Shown one piece after another: positions 52,014-61,236 of a stretch of 64,000 bases of DNA; position 1 is the stretch's first letter; every line of letters starts with the position of its first letter. Source of the stretch: Paenibacillus spongiae (GTDB lineage Bacteria > Bacillota > Bacilli > Paenibacillales > Paenibacillaceae); the NCBI RefSeq assembly GCF_024734895.1, contig NZ_CP091430.1, forward strand, positions 2,250,501 through 2,314,500, read 5' to 3'. Made by a program: the position numbers and the translations under genes. The notes under the pieces were generated by a model, which did not search any database, was not told where the DNA came from, and saw only the letters and a list, made by a program, of their open reading frames with translations.

Positions 52014-55000
52014 ATGCAGCGTGTAGATGTGAAGGAAAAGGCCAGAAGCCGCGATTTGAGAGTGCTGGCCAAGTGGAGAGAGGAAGAGACGTTCAAGAAG
52101 TCGATCGAGAACCGGGAAGGACGGCCAAACTTTGTTTTCTATGAAGGGCCGCCTACGGCGAACGGAGCGCCGCATATCGGCCACGTGCTCGGACGGGTGA
52201 TCAAGGATTTTATATGCCGCTACAAAACGATGGCCGGCTACCGCGTCGTCCGCAAGGCCGGATGGGATACGCACGGACTGCCCGTCGAGCTTGGCGTCGA
52301 GAAGCAGCTGGGCATCTCCGGCAAGCAGGAAATTGAGAATTATGGCATTGAAGCGTTCATCAACAAATGTAAGGACAGCGTATTCGAATACGAGCGTCAG
52401 TGGCGGGAGCTAACCGAAGCGATCGGCTATTGGACGAATATGGACGATCCGTACATTACGCTGGATAACAACTATATCGAGAGCGTATGGCATATCCTAT
52501 CGACGATTCACGGCAAAGGCCTGCTGTATCGCGGTCACCGCGTAAGCCCGTACTGCCCGTGCTGCCAAACGACGTTAAGCTCCCATGAGGTGGCGCAGGG
52601 CTATGAGGACGTCAAGGATTTGAGCGCTACCGTCAAATTCAAGCTGGAGGGCGAGAACGGCGTCTATGTACTGGCTTGGACGACCACGCCATGGACGCTG
52701 CCTGCGAACGCCGCGCTGGCCGTCAACCCGTCGCTGGAGTATTCGCGCGTTAAGCAGGACGGCGAGGTGTATATAATCGCTTCCGGACTCGTAGAGAGCG
52801 TCATGAAAGGCGAGTACGAAATTCTGTCGACTCTTCAGGGCTCCGAGCTGGTAGGCCTGAAATACGTGCCGCCGTTCCGTTACGTACAAATCGAGAAGGG
52901 GCACATGATCATCCCCGGCGACTTCGTCAGCGACACGAGCGGTACCGGTATCGTCCACATTGCGCCGGCTCACGGCGACGATGACTATAAGGTGGCGCGC
53001 CAGAATGGCGTCAGCTTCCTGAATGTCGTCGACAATGCGGGCAAGTATATCGACGCCGTAACCGATCTTGCCGGACGGTTCGTGAAGGACTGCGACGTCG
53101 ATATTGTGAAGATGCTTAGCGAGCGCGCGCTGCTCTTTTCCAAGGAGCGTTATGAGCACAGCTATCCATTCTGCTGGCGCTGCAAATCGCCGCTCATCTA
53201 TTATGCGACGGACAGCTGGTTTATCGAAACGACGGCTGTTAAGGATCAATTAATAGCGAATAACAACGAGGTCGACTGGTATCCGGGCCATATCCGCGAA
53301 GGCCGCTTCGGAAAGTTTCTGGAGGATCTGGTCGATTGGAACATCAGCCGCAACCGCTATTGGGGAACGCCGCTCAATGTTTGGGTATGCGACGGCTGCG
53401 GCGGCCAGCATGCGCCGGGCAGCCGCGCCGATCTGGTTGCTAGATCGGTCGAGCCGATCTCGCCGGATATCGAGCTGCACAAGCCGTATGTCGATGAAGT
53501 GAAGCTGAACTGTCCTCATTGCGACGGCGGCATCATGAATCGTACGCCGGAAGTGATCGACGTCTGGTTCGACAGCGGGTCCATGCCGTTCGCGCAGCAT
53601 CATTATCCGTTCGAGAACGAAGCGACATTCGCCGACCAATATCCTGCGGATATCATTTGTGAAGGAATCGACCAAACGCGCGGCTGGTTCTTCAGCCTTC
53701 TGGCCGTATCGACACTGTATAACGGCAAAGCTCCGTATAAAGCCGTCATTTCGACCGGACATATTCTGGATGAGAATGGCCAGAAGATGTCAAAGTCGAA
53801 GGGCAATGTAATCGATCCATGGGAGATCATTAACGAGTACGGTACGGATGCGTTCCGTTGGGCGCTCCTGGCCGACAGCGCGCCGTGGAACAGCAAACGG
53901 TTCTCGCGCGGCATCGTCGGCGAAGCGAAGTCGAAGGTTATGGATACGATCGTCAACACACATGCCTTCTTCGCGCTGTATGCATCGATCGACGGCTATG
54001 ATCCGTCGGCACAGCCGGAACGCGCATCCAGCGTGAAACTTGACCGGTGGATCGTATCCCGCTTGAACAGCTTGATTGTTCAAGTGAGCAAAGGGCTGGA
54101 AGTCAATGATTTCTTGAATTCGGCCAAGGCGATCGAGACGTTCGTCGACGAGATGAGCAACTGGTATATCCGCCGTTCGCGCGACCGGTTCTGGGGGAGC
54201 GGCCTGACGGACGACAAATTGGATGCCTACGGTACGCTGCGCCATGTGCTGATGACGCTGTCTCGTCTCATCGCGCCTTTCGCGCCGCTGCTTGCGGAAG
54301 ATGTATACGGCAATCTTGGCGGAAGCGGAAGCGTTCATCTGGCGGATTATCCGGTATGTGCCGAAGCAGCCATCGACGAGACGCTGGAGCGCGATATGGA
54401 AACGGCGCGGCAAATTGTCGAGCTGGCACGCAACGTCCGCAACGAAACCGGGATCAAGACGCGTCAGCCGCTGTCGGAGCTTATCGTCGCCCTGGACCGT
54501 GAATTTGATCTGGCGGCCTACGAAGACATCATCAAAGAAGAAATCAATGTGAAGTCGATTACGATTGCAAGCGGGGATAGCGGATTCGTCGATTTGACCT
54601 TCAAGCTTAATTTGAAGGTGGCCGGCAAGAAATTCGGCAAGAATGTCGGACCGATCCAAGCGTATCTGAAGTCGCTCACTTCCGCGCAGACGAGCGAAGC
54701 CGTTCGTCAAGGCGAGCTGGTCTTCGAATCGCAGGAAGGCGAGAAGCTGACCGTTGCGATCGACGAGCTGCTTGTCGAGAAGCAGGCCAAATCCGGGTTT
54801 GCATCGGCATCCGGCTATCAATTGACGGTCGCGCTGAATACGGACATTACGCCGGAGCTCGAGCAGGAAGGTCTGGTCCGCGAAGTAATCCGCGCTGTGC
54901 AGGATACCCGGAAGAAGCTGGACCTGCCGATCGAGAAACGCGTTCATTTGGTGCTTCAGGCCGATGAGGAGCTTCGCTTGGCGCTTGAAGCCTTCGAAGC

Positions 55001-55109
55001 GGTATTGTTCGAGAATGTACTGCTAAGCGGCATTGAGTATGGCATCCGCGAAGGAATGGAGCAGGTGTCGCTGGGGGATAAAGAAATCGGGATTCTATTC
55101 GCCGATTAA
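52014..55109 (+). CDS. ileS: Isoleucyl-tRNA synthetase, type II (eukaryote-like)
   Basis: Class Ia synthetase that charges tRNA-Ile and edits valine. The 1031-aa protein has HIGH in NGAPHIGHVLGRVIKDF (residue 54 on), GWDTHGLPVELGVEKQLGIS, the CP1 editing domain (about residues 190-400), and KMSKS near residue 591 in QKMSKSKGNVIDPWEIINEY. SPYCPCCQTTLSSHEVAQGY and the long C-terminal part without the usual zinc-binding end place it in the type II group, which includes eukaryotic enzymes and mupirocin-resistant bacterial copies. B. subtilis has a ~921-aa type I enzyme at this locus. The ribosome site AAAGGGG is a little far (12 bp) from the ATG. Confidence 0.95.
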   Translation: MQRVDVKEKARSRDLRVLAKWREEETFKKSIENREGRPNFVFYEGPPTANGAPHIGHVLGRVIKDFICRYKTMAGYRVVRKAGWDTHGLPVELGVEKQLGISGKQEIENYGIEAFINKCKDSVFEYERQWRELTEAIGYWTNMDDPYITLDNNYIESVWHILSTIHGKGLLYRGHRVSPYCPCCQTTLSSHEVAQGYEDVKDLSATVKFKLEGENGVYVLAWTTTPWTLPANAALAVNPSLEYSRVKQDGEVYIIASGLVESVMKGEYEILSTLQGSELVGLKYVPPFRYVQIEKGHMIIPGDFVSDTSGTGIVHIAPAHGDDDYKVARQNGVSFLNVVDNAGKYIDAVTDLAGRFVKDCDVDIVKMLSERALLFSKERYEHSYPFCWRCKSPLIYYATDSWFIETTAVKDQLIANNNEVDWYPGHIREGRFGKFLEDLVDWNISRNRYWGTPLNVWVCDGCGGQHAPGSRADLVARSVEPISPDIELHKPYVDEVKLNCPHCDGGIMNRTPEVIDVWFDSGSMPFAQHHYPFENEATFADQYPADIICEGIDQTRGWFFSLLAVSTLYNGKAPYKAVISTGHILDENGQKMSKSKGNVIDPWEIINEYGTDAFRWALLADSAPWNSKRFSRGIVGEAKSKVMDTIVNTHAFFALYASIDGYDPSAQPERASSVKLDRWIVSRLNSLIVQVSKGLEVNDFLNSAKAIETFVDEMSNWYIRRSRDRFWGSGLTDDKLDAYGTLRHVLMTLSRLIAPFAPLLAEDVYGNLGGSGSVHLADYPVCAEAAIDETLERDMETARQIVELARNVRNETGIKTRQPLSELIVALDREFDLAAYEDIIKEEINVKSITIASGDSGFVDLTFKLNLKVAGKKFGKNVGPIQAYLKSLTSAQTSEAVRQGELVFESQEGEKLTVAIDELLVEKQAKSGFASASGYQLTVALNTDITPELEQEGLVREVIRAVQDTRKKLDLPIEKRVHLVLQADEELRLALEAFEAVLFENVLLSGIEYGIREGMEQVSLGDKEIGILFAD

Positions 55110-55135
55110 GGGAATAGTAAATAGCAACAACCAAA

Positions 55136-55212
55136 AACGAACGCCCATGCAAACGCTGCTGGCGAGCGGCGATGCCGCTCTCCTGCAGCGAAGCATGGGC
55201 TTCGTTATTTTC
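55136..55212 (+). terminator. Long compound hairpin after ileS, probable terminator
   Basis: AACGAACGCCCATGC (55136-55150) pairs with GCATGGGCTTCGTT (55193-55206) with one bulge. Inside, GCTGC pairs with GCAGC and GAGCGGC with GCCGCTC around a GAT loop, giving a 71-nt rod with small symmetric internal loops, followed by ATTTT. It is larger than ordinary terminators. Confidence 0.7.
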
Positions 55213-55287
55213 TGCGACCTGCCGAGCGGCTATTCCCTTGAGGAATGCGGCCGGGAAGATCGCCTTGCCGGAGGGAATGGCCTGACG

Positions 55288-55614
55288 ATGAGCGAGGAGA
55301 CGAAAGATTTAAGTGCTTTGCGGCGTTCGATGGACATGTTGGACCGCCGTCTGATCAAGATCGCCGAAGAGATGGAACGCTCGCTAATGGCGGATTACGT
55401 CAATTTGCTTAACCGTCCCTGGTCGCTTATTTGGCGCAATCTGTTGGCAGGTACTGCAAAAGGCGTCGGTATTGCCATCGGGTTTACCTTCTTCGCCGCA
55501 ACGATCCTCTACGTGCTTCAGCTGCTGGGTGCTTTGAATTTGCCCATTATCGGCGATTATATTGCAGATATTGTCCGGATCGTTCAGCACCAGCTGGAGT
55601 TCAAGGGTTATTAA
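55288..55614 (+). CDS. DUF5665 membrane protein
   Basis: The 108-aa protein starts at the ATG at 55288, with GGAGGGA 11 bp upstream. An amphipathic, charged N-terminus (LRRSMDMLDRRLIKIAEEME) is followed by LLNRPWSLIWRNLLAGTAKG, a single membrane span (GVGIAIGFTFFAATILYVLQ) and a short C-terminal helix. This matches the DUF5665 family found widely in Firmicutes, of unknown function. It converges on the YteA-type gene, overlapping by 4 bp. The frame is open further upstream into the ileS hairpin but without a ribosome site. Confidence 0.75.
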   Translation: MSEETKDLSALRRSMDMLDRRLIKIAEEMERSLMADYVNLLNRPWSLIWRNLLAGTAKGVGIAIGFTFFAATILYVLQLLGALNLPIIGDYIADIVRIVQHQLEFKGY

Positions 55615-56348
55615 TTGTACCCGTCCGCGGCATCGTCATCCGATTCCAGCCCATTGTCGCCTTCCGATTGCTGAATATAGTCGTAATAGGCACGGTTTCG
55701 GATGACGCTGACTGTGGTTCCGGTAATATCCGTTGCCAGGAAGCTTTCGATCGCTTCGGTGTAACCGTCGGGATCGTCGTATTCGATGCCGACGGCTTCA
55801 TAGGAGTCGACGTCCGTATTTTCCGACATGGCCGGCGAATCGGAATTGCCCCAGCTCTCGACGATCTGCCAGGCGTCTTCGCCGTCGAAGCCGTTATAAC
55901 CTTCCTCTTCATCCAAGCTTGAACGGCCGAAGGGAGGGGCAAGAAATTTTTCTTCCACGGGACGCCGTTCCGAGATATCCTGTCTCGGCGAATGATCCAG
56001 GCAGTACAGTGTGTCCGGCAGTGCCTCCAGCCGTTCGGGAGGAATCGCCTTCCCGCATGTGAGACAATGGCCGTATTCGCCGTTGTCCATTGCATCCAGA
56101 GCAGAATCGATTCGGCTCAGCCGTAAGTCTTCATGCTCCAATAAGGCGATATCTTTGCCGCGTTCGTATGTCTCCGTCGCCATATCGCCGGGATGGTTAT
56201 CGATCGCGGACAGCTCGCCGGACCCTTCCCGCTGAGAGCTGCCAAGGCCATAATGATCGCTCCCTGTCAGCCGCCGTTCGATATCGGACTTCTCCGCTTC
56301 AAGCCGGCTGCGCAGCTTGCGAAGCTCTTGTTCGGTCAAGTTTGTCAT
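55611..56348 (-). CDS. YteA/TraR-DksA family zinc-finger protein
   Basis: The 245-aa protein has an N-terminal helical part (LTEQELRKLRSRLEAEKSDI), the acidic coiled-coil tip region (LEHEDLRLSRIDSALDAMDN), and a zinc finger. The finger is GHCLTCGKAIPPERLEALP followed by YCLDH, so ligands are three Cys and probably a His. The family name YteA refers to the B. subtilis sporulation-associated homologue; DksA relatives bind the RNA polymerase secondary channel. The C-terminal half is acidic and low in conserved motifs. The ATG at 56348 follows AAGGAAGGG by about 11 bp. It is encoded opposite to its neighbours. Confidence 0.85.
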   Translation of the reverse strand: MTNLTEQELRKLRSRLEAEKSDIERRLTGSDHYGLGSSQREGSGELSAIDNHPGDMATETYERGKDIALLEHEDLRLSRIDSALDAMDNGEYGHCLTCGKAIPPERLEALPDTLYCLDHSPRQDISERRPVEEKFLAPPFGRSSLDEEEGYNGFDGEDAWQIVESWGNSDSPAMSENTDVDSYEAVGIEYDDPDGYTEAIESFLATDITGTTVSVIRNRAYYDYIQQSEGDNGLESDDDAADGYN

Positions 56349-56562
56349 TGGAGCAGGTCCCTTCCTTCTATGCATTAATGAATACCGATGCCGTTAGTGT
56401 GGGCTCCTTCGGCCGATTTTACAAAGCGTACGGCACGCATGTTCAAGGCAGCGGTTGCTTATATTGCTAACCGGTGTAACTGTTAACGGTTCTGCCATGG
56501 GATTCGCTGGTCAAGAAAATGGCGGATGTGCTACAATGTTTGGGATGAAGGGAAGTGATGAG

Positions 56563-57090
56563 TTGCGGTTTTATTACTATTGGATCGCATTATTTGTATT
56601 CGCTATCGATTACGTCACCAAGAAAATCGTTGAAACCCAGATGGAACTTTACCAGGAAATAGAAATTCTGGGCGGCTTCTTCGTCATTACGTCGCACCGG
56701 AACAAAGGAGCGGCCTTCGGCATTCTTCAGGAGCAGACGACGTTCTTTATCATCATCACGCTCCTCGTGGTAACCGGGATTGTCTGGTATATCCAGAAAA
56801 ACCGCATAACGGGCAGTCGCATGCTGCTCATCGGACTCGGTCTTGTACTGGGCGGCGCCTTCGGAAATTTCCTGGATCGGGCGCTGTACGGCGAAGTCGT
56901 AGACTTTCTGCAATTTACATTCGGCAGTTACGTGTACCCGATCTTCAACCTGGCCGATTCCGGTATCGTCTGCGGCGTTGCTTTGATTTTGATCGACTCG
57001 CTTCGATCGATTAAGAACGAGAACGGAGAAAAGAATGGATCAACTGGACAAGGACAAGAAGGGCAGCAGCCTCAGCAGCCTGCGCAATAA
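56563..57090 (+). CDS. lspA: Prolipoprotein signal peptidase (signal peptidase II)
   Basis: LspA cleaves lipoprotein signal peptides after lipidation. The 175-aa protein has four membrane spans and the two catalytic Asp motifs: GGAFGNFLDRALYGEVVDFL and YPIFNLADSGIVCG. The TTG at 56563 (AAGGGA 9 bp upstream) gives MRFYYYWIALFVFAIDYVTK; an ATG at 56545 is possible. The C-terminus is extended by about 20 Gly/Gln/Pro-rich residues that overlap the start of the next gene by 56 bp, so the tail may be unimportant. A TACAAT at 56532-56537 may be its -10. Confidence 0.95.
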   Translation: MRFYYYWIALFVFAIDYVTKKIVETQMELYQEIEILGGFFVITSHRNKGAAFGILQEQTTFFIIITLLVVTGIVWYIQKNRITGSRMLLIGLGLVLGGAFGNFLDRALYGEVVDFLQFTFGSYVYPIFNLADSGIVCGVALILIDSLRSIKNENGEKNGSTGQGQEGQQPQQPAQ

Positions 57091-58012
57091 TAATGAAGAT
57101 TCGCTCGCGTTCATCGTCGACCCGGGTCAGGCCGGCGAACGTTTGGACAAGTATGTAACGGATAGCATGGAGGACGGTTCGTTCTCCAGGACGCAAATTC
57201 AGGATTGGATTAAAGCGGCTGCGGTACTCGTGAACGGGAAGCCTGCTAAAGCCAATTATAAGCTCGCTGAGAACGACATCGTCGACGTGGCCGTTCCTGA
57301 TCCGGAGCAAGCTGTTATCGAGCCCGAAAACATTCCGCTCGACATCGCCTACGAGGACGCGGATGTCATCGTCATCAATAAGCCGAGGGGGATGGTCGTA
57401 CATCCGGCGGCAGGACATGCTTCGGGCACGGTCGTGAATGCGCTGATGTATCATTGCCGGGACTTGTCCGGAATCAATGGGGTCATGAGGCCCGGTATCG
57501 TTCACCGGATCGACAAGGACACATCCGGGCTTCTCATGGCGGCGAAGAACGATCTTGCCCATGCTTCTCTGGCGGAACAGCTCAAAGCGCATACGGTAAC
57601 GCGGAAGTATCTGGCGCTTGTTCATGGGAACATGCCGCATGATCACGGAACCGTCGATGCGCCGATCGGCCGCGACCCGAATGACCGGAAGCTGTTCACC
57701 GTTACGGAGCGCGGCAGCAAGCATGCGGTAACGCATTTTGCCGTTGTGGAGCGGCTGGGCGACTATACGCTTCTGGAGCTTAAGCTGGAAACGGGACGTA
57801 CCCACCAAATCCGGGTGCATATGAAATATATCGGCCATCCGCTTGCGGGCGATCCGATGTATGGCCGCAGCAAGACGATCGGCATGAAAGGACAGGCGCT
57901 GCATGCGGCTGTACTTGGCTTCGATCATCCGAGAACCTGCGAATATATGGAGTTTGAAGCGCCGATCCCCTCAGATATGGCTCATGAATTGACGATTCTG
58001 CAGCAGCGCTGA
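57035..58012 (+). CDS. rluD: RluD-family large-subunit rRNA pseudouridine synthase (YlyB-like)
   Basis: RluD enzymes convert uridines of 23S rRNA helix 69 to pseudouridine. The 325-aa protein has an N-terminal S4 domain (AGERLDKYVTDSMEDGSFSR, QDWIKAAAVLVNGKPAKANY) and the catalytic domain with GIVHRIDKDTSGLLMAAKND (catalytic Asp in RIDKDTSG), DAPIGRDPNDRKLF and LKLETGRTHQIRVHMKYIGH. The start overlaps lspA by 56 bp, with GGAGAAAAG upstream. The lspA-ylyB order is conserved in Bacillus, where pyrR comes next; here dapL is inserted before pyrR. The exact target uridines are inferred. Confidence 0.92.
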   Translation: MDQLDKDKKGSSLSSLRNNNEDSLAFIVDPGQAGERLDKYVTDSMEDGSFSRTQIQDWIKAAAVLVNGKPAKANYKLAENDIVDVAVPDPEQAVIEPENIPLDIAYEDADVIVINKPRGMVVHPAAGHASGTVVNALMYHCRDLSGINGVMRPGIVHRIDKDTSGLLMAAKNDLAHASLAEQLKAHTVTRKYLALVHGNMPHDHGTVDAPIGRDPNDRKLFTVTERGSKHAVTHFAVVERLGDYTLLELKLETGRTHQIRVHMKYIGHPLAGDPMYGRSKTIGMKGQALHAAVLGFDHPRTCEYMEFEAPIPSDMAHELTILQQR

Positions 58013-58083
58013 TTGCCTCAATAAACGTTGAGTCGGCATTTTTGGGCTTTGGGGTAACCGAATAGGAAGGCAACTTAATGAAG

Positions 58084-58117
58084 ATGGTGAAAAGTGCAAA
58101 CTTTTCACCATTTTCTT
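58084..58117 (+). terminator. Terminator after the pseudouridine synthase gene
   Basis: ATGGTGAAAAGT at 58084-58095 pairs with ACTTTTCACCAT at 58100-58111, followed by TTTCTTT. Confidence 0.85.
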
Positions 58118-58196
58118 TATTAAGCTCGCCGGTCAACTACGCTATGATTATGGCAACTGTTGAACCATAAATATCATCGTTCCGAAAGGTGAGTGT

Positions 58197-58208
58197 ATGT
58201 TCGAATGA
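58197..58208 (+). other. Possible three-codon leader ORF overlapping the dapL start
   Basis: ATG TTC GAA TGA runs from 58197 to 58208, and its stop overlaps the dapL ATG (58205). AGGTGA at 58187-58192 is nearer to this mini-ORF (4 bp) than to dapL (12 bp). It would couple dapL initiation to a stop event; this is inference only. Confidence 0.35.
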
Positions 58209-59440
58209 CACAAATCAACCCCAACTATACAAATTTGCAAGGAAGCTATCTGTTCTCGGAAATTGCCAAGCGCAGGACGAAATTCATGCAGGAAAATCCC
58301 GCTGCCCAGATGATCAGCCTCGGAATCGGCGATGTAACGCGGGGACTTCCCGATGCGGTTATCCAAGCGATGCATAAAGCGGTGGACGAGCTCGCCGATC
58401 CCGGCACGTTCCGGGGCTACGGTCCTGAGCAGGGCTATGATTTTCTCATTCAAGCGATTATCGACAACGACTACAAAGCTCGCGGCATCGACGTCCAGAC
58501 GAATGAAGTCTTCGTCAGCGACGGTTCTAAATGCGATGTCGGGAACATTCAAGAAATATTCAGCCAAGATGCAGTGGTGGCCGTACAGGATCCGGTGTAT
58601 CCGGTCTATGTGGACACCAACGTCATGGCAGGCCGTTCCGGCACATTCAATGCGGAGCGGAACCAGTATGAGAACATTGTGTACCTTCCTTGCCGTGCGG
58701 AGAATAACTTCACGCCGAGCCTCCCGGACCGGAAGGTGGATCTGATCTACCTGTGCTATCCGAACAACCCGACCGGCATGACGCTCTCCAAGGAAGAATT
58801 GAAGCGTTGGGTTGATTACGCGAAGGCCAATGATTGCATCATTCTGTACGACTCCGCCTACGAAGCCTTCATTCAGGAGAAGGATGTACCGCGCAGCATT
58901 TACGAAATCGAAGGGGCCAAGGAAGTGGCGATCGAATTCCGCAGCTTCTCGAAGACGGCAGGTTTTACCGGGTTGCGCTGCGCGTACACGGTCGTCCCTC
59001 GTGAACTGAAAGCGAAGGATGAGAGCGGCAATGCCGTATTGGTCAACGACCTGTGGAACCGCAGGCACTCGACGAAGTTTAACGGCGTTTCTTACGTGAC
59101 GCAGCGCGGGGCGGAGGCGATCTTCTCGCCGGAAGGCAAAGTGCAAATCGCATCGGTCATCGATTATTACATGACCAACGCGGGTATTATCCGTGACGGC
59201 CTGGCTTCCCTTGGCCTGCAGGTATACGGCGGCGTGAATGCGCCGTACATTTGGCTGAAAACGCCGCAAGGCCTGGATTCCTGGGCATTCTTCGACAAGC
59301 TGCTGTCCGAAGCTAATATCGTAGGAACCCCGGGAGTCGGATTCGGCCAGAGCGGCCAAGGCTATTTCCGTCTTACGGCCTTCGGCAGCCGAGAGAATAC
59401 CGAGAAAGCAGTAGAGCGCTTCACCAAGCTTAGTCTGTAA
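58205..59440 (+). CDS. dapL: LL-diaminopimelate aminotransferase
   Basis: DapL converts tetrahydrodipicolinate directly to LL-diaminopimelate with glutamate, bypassing the acylated intermediates used by many bacteria. The 411-aa class I aminotransferase contains [91 protein letters not shown] and the PLP-lysine motif [20 protein letters not shown], all typical of DapL rather than other aminotransferases. It feeds meso-DAP to the MurE found in this window. A GTG at 58193 is too close to the ribosome site. Confidence 0.92.
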   Translation: MTQINPNYTNLQGSYLFSEIAKRRTKFMQENPAAQMISLGIGDVTRGLPDAVIQAMHKAVDELADPGTFRGYGPEQGYDFLIQAIIDNDYKARGIDVQTNEVFVSDGSKCDVGNIQEIFSQDAVVAVQDPVYPVYVDTNVMAGRSGTFNAERNQYENIVYLPCRAENNFTPSLPDRKVDLIYLCYPNNPTGMTLSKEELKRWVDYAKANDCIILYDSAYEAFIQEKDVPRSIYEIEGAKEVAIEFRSFSKTAGFTGLRCAYTVVPRELKAKDESGNAVLVNDLWNRRHSTKFNGVSYVTQRGAEAIFSPEGKVQIASVIDYYMTNAGIIRDGLASLGLQVYGGVNAPYIWLKTPQGLDSWAFFDKLLSEANIVGTPGVGFGQSGQGYFRLTAFGSRENTEKAVERFTKLSL

Positions 59441-59467
59441 TTCCGACAAAATTCACCTTCCGTGGTC

Positions 59468-59496
59468 TTGACATCAATTGTCGAACGTGGGATAAT
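59468..59496 (+). promoter_or_regulatory. Sigma-A promoter of the pyr operon
   Basis: A perfect TTGACA (59468-59473), a 17-bp spacer and GATAAT (59491-59496) lie upstream of the PyrR attenuator. Confidence 0.88.
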
Positions 59497-59515
59497 TCTT
59501 GTTAATGAACTCAGT

Positions 59516-60260
<745 letters not shown>

Positions 60261-60274
60261 GGGGGCAGATGAAT

Positions 60275-61177
60275 ATGGCGACTATCACGACTTTGAAACA
60301 ACGGAGCCTGCTCGGACTGAAAGATCTCGACAAAGAAGAGATCGTTTCGATACTGGACCGCGCGGCATACTGGGAAGGGCAGGCGGACAAAGTGCAGCCG
60401 GTCATTCCCGGCAAATTCGTTGCCAACATGTTTTTTGAGAACAGCACGCGAACGCGCTTCTCGTTCGAGGTAGCCGAGAAACGGCTGGGGGCCGAGGTGC
60501 TCAATTTCTCGGCAGCCGTATCGAGCGTACAGAAGGGCGAATCGATATACGATACGGTTCGGACGCTGGAATCGATGGGAATCGATGTGGGGGTAATCCG
60601 GTTGAAACCGATCGGCGTACTCGCCGAGCTGGCGACGAAAATCAAAGTGCCGCTCATCAATGCGGGAGACGGCAACAATGAGCATCCAACGCAGGCGCTG
60701 CTCGACTTGTATACGATGCGCAAACATTTTGGCGAGCTGAAAGGGCTGACGGTTTCCATCATCGGCGACGTTCTGCACAGCCGAGTAGCGCGGTCAAACC
60801 TGTATGCGCTGCGGAAATTCGGCGTCAACGTCAAATTTTGCGCTCCGGGCAACATGGCTTCTGCGGATTTGGACGCGCCTTACGTCTCGATAGACGAAGC
60901 GCTTCAATCGGATGTGGTCATGATGCTGCGCGTGCAGCTGGAACGGCATGAGCATGGAATCATCAAGTCAGCCGAGGATTACCGGGAACATTACGGTCTT
61001 ACGGTTGAGCGGGCCAAACGTCTTGCGCCGCATGCCATTATTATGCACCCGGCCCCGATCAACCGCGGCGTGGAAATCGACGATGAGCTGGTAGAGCATC
61101 CGCAATCGCGCATTTTTCCGCAGATGCAGAACGGCGTTCCGATTCGAATGGCCGTTATCGAGCGCGCGCTCAGCTAA
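60275..61177 (+). CDS. pyrB: Aspartate carbamoyltransferase catalytic subunit
   Basis: PyrB makes carbamoyl-aspartate from carbamoyl phosphate and aspartate. From the ATG at 60275 (AGGGGG 9 bp upstream; the ATG at 60269 is too close) it is 300 aa. It has the carbamoyl-phosphate motif FFENSTRTRFSFEVAEKRLG, the SAAVSSVQKGESIYDT loop, NAGDGNNEHPTQALLDLYTM, and the aspartate-domain HPAPINRGVEIDDELVEHPQ. No regulatory PyrI subunit is nearby, as expected in Firmicutes. Confidence 0.95.
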   Translation: MATITTLKQRSLLGLKDLDKEEIVSILDRAAYWEGQADKVQPVIPGKFVANMFFENSTRTRFSFEVAEKRLGAEVLNFSAAVSSVQKGESIYDTVRTLESMGIDVGVIRLKPIGVLAELATKIKVPLINAGDGNNEHPTQALLDLYTMRKHFGELKGLTVSIIGDVLHSRVARSNLYALRKFGVNVKFCAPGNMASADLDAPYVSIDEALQSDVVMMLRVQLERHEHGIIKSAEDYREHYGLTVERAKRLAPHAIIMHPAPINRGVEIDDELVEHPQSRIFPQMQNGVPIRMAVIERALS

Positions 61178-61236
61178 AGAGATCATATATGACCGGATAG
61201 AGCCGGAGGTTGGGATAGCGAAAGGAGATTGACATT

